From NCBI GenBank assembly GCA_963702555.1, contig CAVPCW010000011.1, forward strand, positions 856,064-920,063: a stretch of DNA of 64,000 nucleotides, in the 5' to 3' direction. How positions within the stretch are numbered: position 1 is the stretch's first letter; every line of letters begins with the position of its first letter. The notes below the pieces were generated by a model. That model was not told where the DNA came from, did not search any database, and saw only the letters and a list, made by a program, of their open reading frames with translations. Position numbers and translations under genes: made by a program. Below, one piece after another: positions 33,673 through 42,575 of this stretch. The stretch is from CAMFLJ01 sp963702555. Its GTDB lineage: Bacteria > Actinomycetota > Acidimicrobiia > Acidimicrobiales > Acidimicrobilacustridaceae.

Positions 33673-34143
33673 ATGACCTCCCCGGAGATGCTCGACGAGC
33701 AGGCCGCCCGCGACGCCTGGACCACGCTGCCCACTGGGCCGCCGTGGTCCGACCGGGTGAGCGCCGACGCCAACTTGCGCACCGAGCTCGTCCACCGGCA
33801 CCTCATGGCCCGCCTCGGCGTGGCCGAGGAGCAGCTCCAGATCCTCGAGGACCACAGCCCGGCACCCGAGGTGCTCGTGGCCCGGTTCGCCGCCACCGTC
33901 GCCGAAGCCCAGGCCGTGCTCGACAGTGAGCGCGCTGAGGCCGCCGTGCGGGTCGAGCACCGCCGTCAGGACACCGAGCTGCGCGTCTCGGAGCTGCTGG
34001 CCAAGGCCCTCGCCGAAGCCACCGCCATCCTCGAGGTGGCCGCCGAGGTTCGGGCCTCCACCGCCACCTCCGGCGTGGCTGCCGTGCCGGCGCCGGTTCC
34101 CGCACCGGTGGTCGACACCGTGCCCGCGGCCCTCCCGTCGTGA
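33673..34143 (+). CDS. Hypothetical coiled-coil protein
   Basis: The 156-residue protein has a charged helical centre (ATVAEAQAVLDSERAEAAV) likely to form a coiled coil, and an Ala/Pro/Val-rich tail. No family was recognised. Its stop overlaps the GTG of the next coiled-coil gene (GTGA), so the two are translationally coupled and probably act together. Confidence 0.6.
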   Translation: MTSPEMLDEQAARDAWTTLPTGPPWSDRVSADANLRTELVHRHLMARLGVAEEQLQILEDHSPAPEVLVARFAATVAEAQAVLDSERAEAAVRVEHRRQDTELRVSELLAKALAEATAILEVAAEVRASTATSGVAAVPAPVPAPVVDTVPAALPS

Positions 34144-35202
34144 ACGAGCCCACCCCGTTCGCGCTGGCCTCTGTGCCGGCGGTATCGACCGACCCCCGGC
34201 TGCTCACGATGCACCTCGACATCTGCCGCATGCGGGCCGAGCTCGAGCTGCTCGAGGGGCGCATCAGCCGCATCCGGGCCAGCGAGGCCGAGGCCGCCGC
34301 CGACACCCGGCCGTTCGTCGACAGGGCCCAGGACCTCGTCGACCGCACCGTCGCCTCGCTGCTCGAGGCGGGCCGGGCCGAGATCGAGGCCACCGACCGC
34401 CAGAGCGTCGCCGACGCCGAGGGCCGCATGGCCGAGGCCAACCGCCAGGCCCGCCTGCTGATCGCCGCGGCTCGTGAAGAGCTGGCCGCCGCCCTCACCG
34501 AGCGGGCCGAGGCCGCCGAACGGGCCCACGGCTCCGCCGCCGACGTCGTCATCCTCCCGGACGAAGGCCTCGTGGTGCTCCCGGGCGACGATCTCGTCGT
34601 GTTGCCCGACGAAGGCCTCGTGGTCCTTCCCGGCGACGATGCCGTCATGTCCTCGGCCGATGGCCTGGTCGTGCTCCCCGGCGACGAGCTGGTGCTGGTG
34701 CTCCCCGACGACGACGGCGTGCCCTCGGTCGGTGCGGGGGTGACGGCGGCGTGGGAGCCGGTGGTGGCCGCCGTCGTCGAGCCGGTCCACGATCCCGAGC
34801 CTTTCGTCGTCGATCAGCCGGCCGGCCCATCGGGGTTCGTCGTCGCCGACGAGGGCTGGGTGCCCGAGGCGCCCGTCGCCTCCGCCGCCGAGGTCACGTC
34901 CCCGCTTCCACCCCCCGCTCTCTCGGGTGTCGCGCCCACGCCCGCCCCGCCGATCGCCCCTCCCGGGCCGGCCCACCCGGAGGTCGTCTTGGCGCCGGCC
35001 GCCGCCAGCTCCGCCGATGCCGCCTTCGACGTGTGGCTCTCGATGGCCCCGCCGGCCGGGACCGATCCGGGTGCCGACGCCGAGGCGATGCCCGAGCTCG
35101 ACGTCGGCGGACCGCCCGGGGTGGCTCCGTCCGGTCGAAGCGGTCGCGGCGTTGATCCTGGTGGCCCTCGTGGTGGCCGTCGGGCTCGTCATCGTCGGCT
35201 GA
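34140..35202 (+). CDS. Coiled-coil protein with LVVLPGDD repeats and C-terminal anchor (frameshifted)
   Basis: The N-terminal 130 residues are helical coiled coil (MAEANRQARLLIAAAREELA). A tandem repeat region follows with units such as LVVLPGDD, LVVLPDEG and LVLVLPDDDG, then a Pro/Ala linker. In the starting frame the C-terminus becomes Arg/Gly-rich and runs to 35519, overlapping the opposite gene. If one G in the GGGG run at 35118-35121 is extra, the protein ends with AALILVALVVAVGLVIVG and a stop at 35202. That TM anchor makes the frameshift reading more likely. Confidence 0.6.
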
Positions 35203-35234
35203 CCCGGTCGCCCCGTGCCCGGGGCATGGACCGG

Positions 35235-36209
35235 TCAGGCGGCGTCGGGCTCGCTGGCGCTGTCGCTGGCGAACGAGCCCTCGACTGCCCATGCCAACGT
35301 GCGCAGCAGGGCCCGGGCGGCCGGCTGCACGACCAGGGGGTCGACGCCGGGAAGGATCGGGAGCCACAGCTCGCGCTGGGCCCAGCCGGGCAGCAGGCCG
35401 ATGGCCGCCGGGGCGATGACGGCGTAGGCGGGCCGTGCCACGATCGGCAGCGGCGGCACCATCAGCCACCGGGCGGCCTCGTGGGCCTGCGAGCCGGCGT
35501 GCAGCTCGGGGCGCACTGAGCTGAAGTACGACCGCAGCTCGGCCACCGACCGGGCCGGGGGCTCACCGCCGAGGCGCTCGCAGACCACGGCCATCTCGGC
35601 CACGTAGCGGTCGGCCTCGGTGGGGGAGAGCGGGGCCGAGCCGTAGCGCTGGTAGGCCCGCAGGAAGCTGTCGACCTCGGCGTGGTGCACCCAGGCGACG
35701 AGGTGGGGGTCGTTGGCGGCGTAGGGCCGGCCGTCGGGCGCGGTGCCCACCACGTTCTGATGGACCCTGCGCACCGTGGCGAAGGCGGCGTCGGCCTGCT
35801 CGGTGGTGCCGTAGGTGGTGGTGGCCACGAACACGGCCGTGCGGGCCAGACGGAGGTCGGGGTGGTGGCGGTAGTCGGAGTGGTCGGCCACGCCGGCCAT
35901 GGCGAGTGGGTGCAGCAGCTGGAGCAGGAGCGCTCGCAGGCCACCGACGAACATCGAGGAGTCGGCGTGGATGCGCCAGGTGACGCTGTCGGGGCCGAAC
36001 AGCCCGGGGTCGCCCTCGACGGGGCGACTGAGGTCGCGGACCGGCTGACGGTCGCCGGCGACCATCTGGCGCACGCCGCGGCCGATCTGGTTGCGCACGC
36101 CGGTGACGGCGGTGTCGACCGCGCCGGTGACCGCGCCGCTCACCGCGCCGCCGAGGGCGGAGGCCGGCACCGTGACCGGGGCGGTGAGGCGGTCGAGCGA
36201 GAGGTCCAT
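35235..36209 (-). CDS. Oxygenase MpaB family protein (DUF2236)
   Basis: The 324-residue protein belongs to the DUF2236/MpaB-like family, with SVTWRIHADSSMFVGGLRAL, LLQLLHPLAMAGVADHSDY and VHHAEVDSFLRAYQRYG; the conserved His residues probably bind haem or a metal. Latex-clearing-type Lcp and mycophenolic-acid MpaB proteins share the fold. The role here is unknown. ATG 36209; a longer frame upstream is antisense to the riboswitch and not used. Confidence 0.8.
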   Translation of the reverse strand: MDLSLDRLTAPVTVPASALGGAVSGAVTGAVDTAVTGVRNQIGRGVRQMVAGDRQPVRDLSRPVEGDPGLFGPDSVTWRIHADSSMFVGGLRALLLQLLHPLAMAGVADHSDYRHHPDLRLARTAVFVATTTYGTTEQADAAFATVRRVHQNVVGTAPDGRPYAANDPHLVAWVHHAEVDSFLRAYQRYGSAPLSPTEADRYVAEMAVVCERLGGEPPARSVAELRSYFSSVRPELHAGSQAHEAARWLMVPPLPIVARPAYAVIAPAAIGLLPGWAQRELWLPILPGVDPLVVQPAARALLRTLAWAVEGSFASDSASEPDAA

Positions 36210-36304
36210 CACCCTTCCGAGGATAGGAGCGTGAGGGGCTCGGCCGGTGGTTCGGCGCCACACGTCACCCTCACCGGCACCTCCACCCGCTGACGTGGTT
36301 GACG

Positions 36305-36437
36305 GTGGGGGCCGGTTGTGGTTCGGTGGGCGCACAACGCAACCTGCCGCCGTGGGGGAAGCCGGTCGAAGTCCGGCGCTGACCCGCAACCGTAGGTGGC
36401 CGTCCGAGGGCGGTCACGAGCCGGAATGCCTGCGCCG
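36305..36437 (+). promoter_or_regulatory. Cobalamin (AdoCbl) riboswitch
   Basis: The element carries the conserved core GGGGAAGCCGGTCGAAGTCC at about 36355, then GACCCGCAACCGTAGG and the B12 box AGCCGGAATGCCTGC (36419-36433), in the usual order. It precedes a secreted protein and an ECF transporter. Adenosylcobalamin binding should lower expression. The exact 5' edge is approximate. Confidence 0.93.
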
Positions 36438-36518
36438 GGGGGATGCTCCGCCCTTGACCCGTCGTCGGACTGCGGGAGGTGGAGCTCGGTCGGTCGACGG
36501 GGGGCTCCCCGTGGGCGG

Positions 36519-36540
36519 GGTCGGGTTTCATCACCCGACC
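36519..36540 (+). promoter_or_regulatory. Hairpin directly before the ribosome binding site (riboswitch expression platform)
   Basis: GGTCGGGT (36519-36526) and ACCCGACC (36533-36540) form a perfect 8-bp stem with a 6-base loop, ending one base before the GGAGG at 36541-36545. It may control access to the ribosome binding site when the aptamer is ligand-bound. The mechanism is inferred. Confidence 0.5.
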
Positions 36541-36549
36541 GGAGGTTCC

Positions 36550-37497
36550 GTGCCCCTCACCCGCCACCGCCGCAGCGTGCCCTCCGGTGGCGCGCCCGTG
36601 GCCGCACGGCGTGCTCCCGGGCCGGTGTTCTCCCTGGTGGTGGCCCTGTTCGGCCTGCTCGGGGGCATGGTCGCGCTCACGGTGTCCGCTGGTCCGGCCG
36701 CCGCGGCCGGCTCCTGCTCCGGCCCGATCGCCGCCGGCCAGATCCGGGTCGTGATGGTGGTCGACCCCGGCGAGACCGGGCCGCGGGGCCCGATGGCCAC
36801 CTGCCTCGTGGTCGCCGCCGGCACCTCCGGGTCGAAGATCCTCGCCCAACGGGCCTCCGAGCTCGGCCTGCCGTCGCCCCGCTACGCCGGCAGCGGCCTG
36901 CTCTGCGGCCTCGACGGCTTCCCGGCGACGGCCTGCCCGGTGAACAACGGCGGCAGCTTCGCGTTCTGGGCCTACTTCAACGGCTCGGGCGGCGCCTGGT
37001 CGTTCGGCCACGACAACCCGTTCGTCCGCCGCATGGTCGACGGCGAGATCATGGGCTGGCGCTACACCCCCGGCTCCACCGAGGGCGACGCCCCGGCGCC
37101 TCGCATCGCCCCGAGCGGGTCTCTGTTCCCGCCGCTCACGCCGGCCCCCACCGCGCCGCCGCCCACCGGTGCGCCTCCGGCCGGGGGCTCGGGCGGTGGC
37201 GCAGCAGCGGGAGCCGGTGCCACGGGCGCGGTTGCGGCCCCCGATCCGGCCGCGGGCACCGCCGATCCGGCGGCGACGACCGTCCCCGCCGAGGGCGCCG
37301 GTGCCCTCGACACCTCGACGACCACCGCGGTCGGCGCCGGCTCCACCGATGCGTCCACGCAGGCCGAGGAGCTGGCCGCCGAGCCGGCCAGCAGCTCGTC
37401 GAGCACCGGCCGCTGGGTCGGCCTCGCCGTCGCCGTGGCCGCCGTCGGGGCGCTCGGCGTCGGCACCGTCACCCGCACGAGGGCCCGGCGCTCGTGA
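36550..37497 (+). CDS. Secreted, membrane-anchored protein of the B12-regulated ECF locus
   Basis: The 315-residue protein has an N-terminal signal or anchor (FSLVVALFGLLGGMVALTV), an extracytoplasmic domain of about 130 residues with AFWAYFNGSGGAWSF and GEIMGWRYTPG, a Pro/Ala/Gly-rich linker and a C-terminal TM helix (VGLAVAVAAVGALGVGTV) followed by TRTRARRS. The W-YF/GWRY pattern recalls DUF4430 (transcobalamin-C-like) domains, so it may bind or present cobalamin; this is inference. The GTG is preceded by GGAGG. It overlaps the ecfT start. Confidence 0.65.
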   Translation: MPLTRHRRSVPSGGAPVAARRAPGPVFSLVVALFGLLGGMVALTVSAGPAAAAGSCSGPIAAGQIRVVMVVDPGETGPRGPMATCLVVAAGTSGSKILAQRASELGLPSPRYAGSGLLCGLDGFPATACPVNNGGSFAFWAYFNGSGGAWSFGHDNPFVRRMVDGEIMGWRYTPGSTEGDAPAPRIAPSGSLFPPLTPAPTAPPPTGAPPAGGSGGGAAAGAGATGAVAAPDPAAGTADPAATTVPAEGAGALDTSTTTAVGAGSTDASTQAEELAAEPASSSSSTGRWVGLAVAVAAVGALGVGTVTRTRARRS

Positions 37498-38648
37498 GCT
37501 CCGCCGTCCGCTCGGCGCGTCCCCGTCGCCTGCTTCATCCCGGCGCGTGGTGGCTGTGGGCCGCCGGCCTCGCCGTCGTCGCGCTGCGCACCACCAACCC
37601 ACTGCTGCTCGGGTTGATCCTCGGCGTCGTGGTCTTCGTCGTGGCCAGCCGTCGCAGCGACGCCCCGTGGGCCATGTCGTTCGCCGGCTATCTGAAGCTG
37701 GGCGCCTTCGTCATCGCCATCCGCATGGTGTTCCCGATCCTGTTCGGCAACCGCCTGCCGGGCACCGAGCTGTTCACCATCCCGTCGGTGACGCTGCCGA
37801 GCTGGGCCGCCGGCGTGAGCATCGGCGGGCCGGTCACGGTCGAGATGCTGGTCGGCGCGTTCTACCAGGGCCTCCGGCTCGCCGTCGTCATCGTCTGTGT
37901 GGGCGCGGCCAACACCCTGTGCAGCCCGTACCGCATGTTGCGGGCGCTGCCCAACGCCCTCTACGAGGCGGGCGTGGCCGTCACCGTGGCGCTCACGTTC
38001 GCCCCGCAGCTGGCCATCACGGCTCGACGGGTGCGCGACGCCCGTCGCCTCCGAGGCCGCCCCACCAAGGGCCTCTCCGCCTGGCGGGGCTCGATGCTGC
38101 CGGTGCTCGAGGGCGCACTCGAGCGGGCCGTCTCCCTCGCCGCGTCGATGGACTCGCGGGGCTACGGCCGTCATGGCCAGGCCCCCGCCGCCGTCCGCCG
38201 CACCGCCGCCGCCCTCACCCTCGGGGGGATGGTCCTGGTCGCCATCGGGGCCTACGGCGTGCTCGACCCGAGCGTGCCGTTCGTGCTGCGGGCCCCGACC
38301 CTGCTCGTCGGTGGCGCCTCGCTCGCCGCCGCGCTGGTGATGGGTGGCCGCCGCTCCGACCGCACCCGCTACCGGGCCGATCGCTGGCTGCTCGCCGAGT
38401 GGGTCGTGTCGCTGTGCGGCCTCGTCGCCGTGGTCGGCGTGGTGGTGTCGGGTCGCCTCGGTGACACCCTCGACCCGTCGGTGTACCCGCTCGAGTTCCC
38501 GGAGCTGCCCGTCGCCGCGGCCCTCGGCGTGCTCGTCGCCGTGCTGCCCGCGTGGGTGGCCCCCGAGCCCCCCGAGCTGGCCACCGTGCCGTCGGCGGTC
38601 GAGGCCGAGGCGGCGGCGTCGGCCCGGGCGCTGGAGGTGGCCGCGTGA
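37494..38648 (+). CDS. ECF transporter transmembrane component EcfT
   Basis: The 384-residue integral membrane protein is an EcfT, which couples the ATPases to a substrate-binding S component. Two cytoplasmic A-R-G type motifs, ARRLRG and DSRGYG, lie in the coupling region (about residues 180-235). The start overlaps the preceding gene and the stop overlaps the ATPase gene. Under a B12 riboswitch, the cargo is probably cobalamin or cobalt. The S component is not in view. Confidence 0.85.
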   Translation: MSSAVRSARPRRLLHPGAWWLWAAGLAVVALRTTNPLLLGLILGVVVFVVASRRSDAPWAMSFAGYLKLGAFVIAIRMVFPILFGNRLPGTELFTIPSVTLPSWAAGVSIGGPVTVEMLVGAFYQGLRLAVVIVCVGAANTLCSPYRMLRALPNALYEAGVAVTVALTFAPQLAITARRVRDARRLRGRPTKGLSAWRGSMLPVLEGALERAVSLAASMDSRGYGRHGQAPAAVRRTAAALTLGGMVLVAIGAYGVLDPSVPFVLRAPTLLVGGASLAAALVMGGRRSDRTRYRADRWLLAEWVVSLCGLVAVVGVVVSGRLGDTLDPSVYPLEFPELPVAAALGVLVAVLPAWVAPEPPELATVPSAVEAEAAASARALEVAA

Positions 38649-39478
38649 TCCGCTTCGAGCACGTCACCTTCACCTATCCCGACGCCGAGGTGCCCACCCT
38701 CGTCGACGTCGACTTCGTCGTGCCCGAGGGCGAGCTGTGCCTCGTCGTCGGCACCACCGGCTCGGGCAAGTCCACGCTGCTGAGGGCGGTCAACGGCCTG
38801 GTGCCCCGCTTCTCCGGCGGCACGCTGCAGGGCCGGGTGTGGGTCGACGGGCGCAGCACCGACGAGGTGCCGCCCCGTGAGCTCGCCGACGTCGTGGGTC
38901 TGGTGGGGCAGGACCCCGCCGCCGGGTTCGTCACCGACGTGGTCGAGGACGAGCTCGCCCACGTGATGGAGAACCTCGGCGTCGCCCCCGACATCATGCG
39001 CCGCCGGGTCGAGGACGTCCTCGACCTGCTCGGACTGCACGAGCTGCGCAACCGCCCCCTCGGCGCCCTCTCGGGTGGGCAGCAGCAGCGGGTGGCCATC
39101 GGCTCGGTGCTCACCGCCGGGCCCCGGGTGCTGGTGCTCGACGAGCCCACCTCGGCGCTCGACCCCGCCGCCGCCGAGGAGGTCCTGGCCGCCCTCACCC
39201 GGCTGGTGCACGACCTCGCATCACCGTGCTGCTGGCCGAGCACCGCCTCGAGCGGGTCGTGCAGTCGCCGACCGGGTGGTGCTGGTGGGGGGACCGGGCC
39301 AGCCGGTGGTCTGCGGTGAGCCGGCCGAGATCCTCGCCGGCGCGCCGGTCGTGCCGCCGGTGGTCGAGCTCGGCCGCCTCGCCGGCTGGTCGCCGCTGCT
39401 CGCTGTCGGTGCGCGACGCCCACCAGGCCGCCGCCGACCTCCGCACCCGACTCGCCCCGCTCGTCCCGTCGCCACCCG
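38645..39478 (+). pseudogene. ECF transporter ATPase EcfA (3' truncated, frameshifted)
   Basis: The first 190 residues are a normal ABC ATPase: Walker A GTTGSGKST, Q-loop VGQDP, signature LSGGQQQR and Walker B VLVLDEP. At about 39219 and 39267 one base is missing each time, and another shift lies near 39404; when corrected, AEHRLERVVQ, ADRVVLVGG and RDAHQAAADLRTRL follow. Many EcfA genes of this type encode two ABC domains, so most of a second one is lost at the junction near 39,500. Confidence 0.8.
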
Positions 39479-39525
39479 TTCTGGCATGCGTTCTGCACGG
39501 CCTGTGGTGCGGCCAACGTGGGTTG
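39470..39525. other. Probable chimeric junction of two unrelated sequences
   Basis: Actinobacterial ECF ATPase coding ends at about 39478 without a stop, and from 39525 on the minus strand reads as a different organism's enoyl-CoA hydratase, truncated inside IVGRA. Base composition and codon use change sharply here. Neither gene is complete, and frameshifts appear on both sides. Confidence 0.8.
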
Positions 39526-39975
39526 GCCCGGCCCACGATGCGTGGCAGCCCTGGGTGCCCCCCCAGCCCGGAATGATACCCAGGTTGAGCTCTGTCAGGC
39601 CAAGGGTCGCCTTGGGGGAATCGACCATGATCCTGAAGTGGCAGCACAACGCCAGCTCCAGCCCCCCTCCCAGGGCAAACCCGTTGATGGCCGCGATGAC
39701 CGGTTTCTCGAAACGGTCGAGCGCCGCCAAAGGCCACGGCCCATGGGGCTCGTCTTTGGGGCGTTGGCCGCATCGCTCACGTGAAGCCGGCCGAGAAACA
39801 TTTCCCCCGACCCGTAATGATGACCACCCTCGTGTCCTTGTCGTTTTCAAGCTCCTTCACCACCTGCTCGAGCTCTTCCATCGTGGCGAGATTCCACGCA
39901 TTTGCGGGCGGGTGGTTGATGGTGACGAGCCTGATGTATCCTTTCTTTTGAGAAGAATGCTTCTTTCGCTTCCAT
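39525..39975 (-). pseudogene. Enoyl-CoA hydratase/isomerase family (truncated, frameshifted)
   Basis: The reading frames, pieced together, give YIRLVTINHPPANAWNLA, TRVVIITGRGKCFSAGF, KPVIAAINGFALGGGLELAL and LGLTELNLGIIPGWGGTQ, then LPRIVGRA where the sequence breaks. These are crotonase motifs with the oxyanion-hole Gly and acidic residue positions. At least three single-base shifts are needed. It would hydrate crotonyl-CoA or a similar enoyl-CoA. The 3' end is lost at the junction. Confidence 0.8.
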
Positions 39976-40051
39976 GGATATCATTTCACTCCCTTCTCAA
40001 GCCTGGAGGCCGGCGTGGAAGCCGGCCCTCCAATTGCGAGACGATCCTTGG

Positions 40052-40819
40052 CTAAAGTATCCATCGAGTTGCCCCTCCCAGAAACCGTTGCTGTAGGCGT
40101 CGCATGCCCGCCAGCCAGCGATCGTAGTCGGAGACCTTGCGCTCCATGTAAACCTTGACCTCAGGGTGGGGGAGAATCAGAGAACCTTTCTTCGGCCATG
40201 GCCTTGATCACGTCGTCGGCCACCTGTTCGGGTTCGATCATGCCGTCCACGCCGGCCAAGCCCGGACCCGCTCCGGTGATTTCGGTGCGCACGGCCTGGG
40301 GACAGATCAGAGACCTTGATACCCGAATCACCATACGTGATAGCGAGATTTTCGCCAGGCCCACGGCGGCGTGCTTGGTCACCGAATAGGGCGCGGAGCC
40401 GATCTGGCTCAGGAGCCCCGCGGCCGATGCAGTGTCGACAAAATACCCGCCTCCCGCTTGACCATCCCCGGGATGACGGCTCTGGCGGCCCAGACATGGC
40501 CATCACGTCGTCCCAGATGCGCTGCCAGTCTTCATTGGACGCATCCACAGAGCCGATAACGGGTCCCGGCATTAGAACAGAACACAGCATCGATGGGGCC
40601 GATCTTTTTTCCGTCCTCCCTGACCAACTCGATGATCTCGCCTTCTTTTCTGACATCACACTTGACGGCCAATCCACCGATTTCATTGGCTGGGCAGGTC
40701 CCCTTTTCGTCGACGTCCGCCACGACGACTTTGGCGGATCCACGGCGAAACGTCGACAAAGGGCCCTGCCAATACCGCTCGCTCCCCCTGTTACTACAAC
40801 AACCTCCTCTGACGTCCAT
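40052..40819 (-). pseudogene. SDR family oxidoreductase (frameshifted)
   Basis: Pieces read VVVTGGASGIGRALCRRFA, VKCDVRKEGEII, PIDAVF, EDWQRIWD, APYSVTKHAAVGLAENLAIT and GIKVSLICPQAVRTEITGAG, the order of a classical SDR with Y-S-V-T-K. About four frame breaks separate them. It ends with HPEVKVYMERKVSDYDRWL. The substrate is unknown. It follows the dehydratase gene on the same strand. Confidence 0.75.
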
Positions 40820-40839
40820 ATGGTCTCCTCTGATTTCTT

Positions 40840-42566
40840 CCAATGACATGCTTTCGCGCGTTCCATGGGCCACACCGCACCCACCGATGCCATTGAACCG
40901 GCTCGGCGTATGGGCCAGGTAGCCGCTGGTGATCTTCGGGGCGGGGAGACCCATCCAGACCGGCGCCGATCGAGCTCGTCCTCTTTTACAAGCAGGTTCA
41001 AGGTTCCGCCAAGGATGTCGATCTCGATCATGTCGCCTTCCGCTTCCAGGCGAAACGCCCACCCAGCGGCCTGGGGATACATCGCAATAGATGGCCACCG
41101 TCGCCCCTGAAAAGCGGCCATCCGTCACGAGCGCCAGCGAACTCTTTGTCGAGCCCCATGCCCGCGGGAGCATGGCGGGGGTGACGACAATCAATCTTCC
41201 TGCATCCCAGGCCCCCCCGCGCGGCCCCTCCGTAGCGAACGACCACTACGTCCCCTTTGAATCCTGCCTTCAGCCACAGCGGCGAAGGCCGCCCGCTCGG
41301 AATCGAGACACCCTGGGCACGGACCCTTGTGTTTCGACGTCTCGGCGCCACAGGGCGGCCGCTTTCACGATGCCCTTCAGGGCCGGGCTTACCACGACAC
41401 GGCCAACCCGGCCTGCGGACTGAATGGGGCTTCCAGCGGCCGGATCACCTTCGGATTGGATCACTTCGCGTCCTTCCACGTTTTCCCCGCAAGGGTCCTG
41501 CCGGTCACCGTCTTTGCGCTGGCCCTTCAAGCCACCCTTTGAGTGCCATGTGAAGGAGTGCGGAGATGCCAGAGCACTTCGTGAAGGTCCTGAAGATGGT
41601 AAGCATTTTGCCATTTGCGGAGAAATGGCCGGTGAGATGGCGCGTCACGTTGGGTGTTTTTTGTCCGACTCCATGGATGGATCGAAAGATCGATTCGAAA
41701 GAGATTCATCTCATGGGCGGATGGCGGGCAGATGGCGAAGGCCGAGTTGGTGGAGGGCACCCGATGAGCATGTCTAAGCGTCGCAGCGCATTCATGAAGG
41801 CTTCGCGGGTAGAGGATGCTGGGATCAGCGTCTAGATTCGTGCCTGAGTGCCTCCACGGCTTTCACACCCGGATGCCTTGGCGGAGGCGAATCCTGCGCG
41901 GCGTGCACGGCGGGGATGGTCCCGTTACCGGGGAGCGCCATCCCCAGGCCTCGGCAAGGCAGCCCATGGAGTTGGCGGTGAACATCCCACGCGCACGAGC
42001 CGCAGCCGGGGCAAGCCTTCGTCCTCCATCTCCCCGAGCTTCTCCTCCGACAAATCCTTCCGGAGCACCTTTCCCCTTCCTCACCGAGATCGATCAGGCT
42101 GATGTCGGTCCCAGGCAGATCGCCCCGCCATCATGGGTCCGCCGGACGCGGTGGAAGAGGAAATTGAGTCTGGCCGCCGCCATCAGCATGCCAGTACGAT
42201 CTTGTCAACTGGCAATGAGCACCAGGCGTCAAAGCAGTGGCCCTTTGCCATGATCTCGATGGAATCGGCAATGATCTCCCTACTCGGCAGGGAGAACTTC
42301 ATGCCTTCGTGGCCATTGGCAAGACCGTCCGCGAGCGGCGATGGTTGAAAAGGCCAGCGGGGTCCCGCTGGCCATCGGCCTCCCCGGCCATGACCGCGTC
42401 CCCAATCTGATGGAGGTGGCTGTGGCCGGGAAAAATGTTGGTGATCACGTTTTGGCAACGCCTATAAAAAGGTTGCCTTGATTCCCCTTCGTGCAGCCCG
42501 AGGCCTTGAGCAAAGACCTGGAGGTGGCCCCCGGAAGCCCCGTCCACTCACCGTCGCGCTTCTCAT
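40840..42566 (-). pseudogene. IlvD/Edd-family dehydratase (frameshifted)
   Basis: The fragments match the dihydroxy-acid dehydratase family in order: ATSRSLLKASG near the N-terminus, GHEGMKFSLPSREIIADSIE, HCFDAWCSLP-x-DKIV, SGMFTANSMGCLAEA, VTGRT-like and KGDVVVVRY, then LPRAWGSTKSSLALVTDGRF, GDMIEIDILGGTLNLLV and PKITSGYLA at the C-terminus. The family uses an iron-sulfur cluster to dehydrate dihydroxy acids; whether this one serves branched-chain amino acids or sugar acids is open. At least eight shifts break it. Confidence 0.75.
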
Positions 42567-42575
42567 GTATTCACC

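Noticed and set aside
35203..35519. Extension of the coiled-coil gene across the oxygenase gene
   Set aside because: The tail is low-complexity Arg/Gly, overlaps an opposite gene, and a single-base correction gives a TM anchor with an earlier stop.
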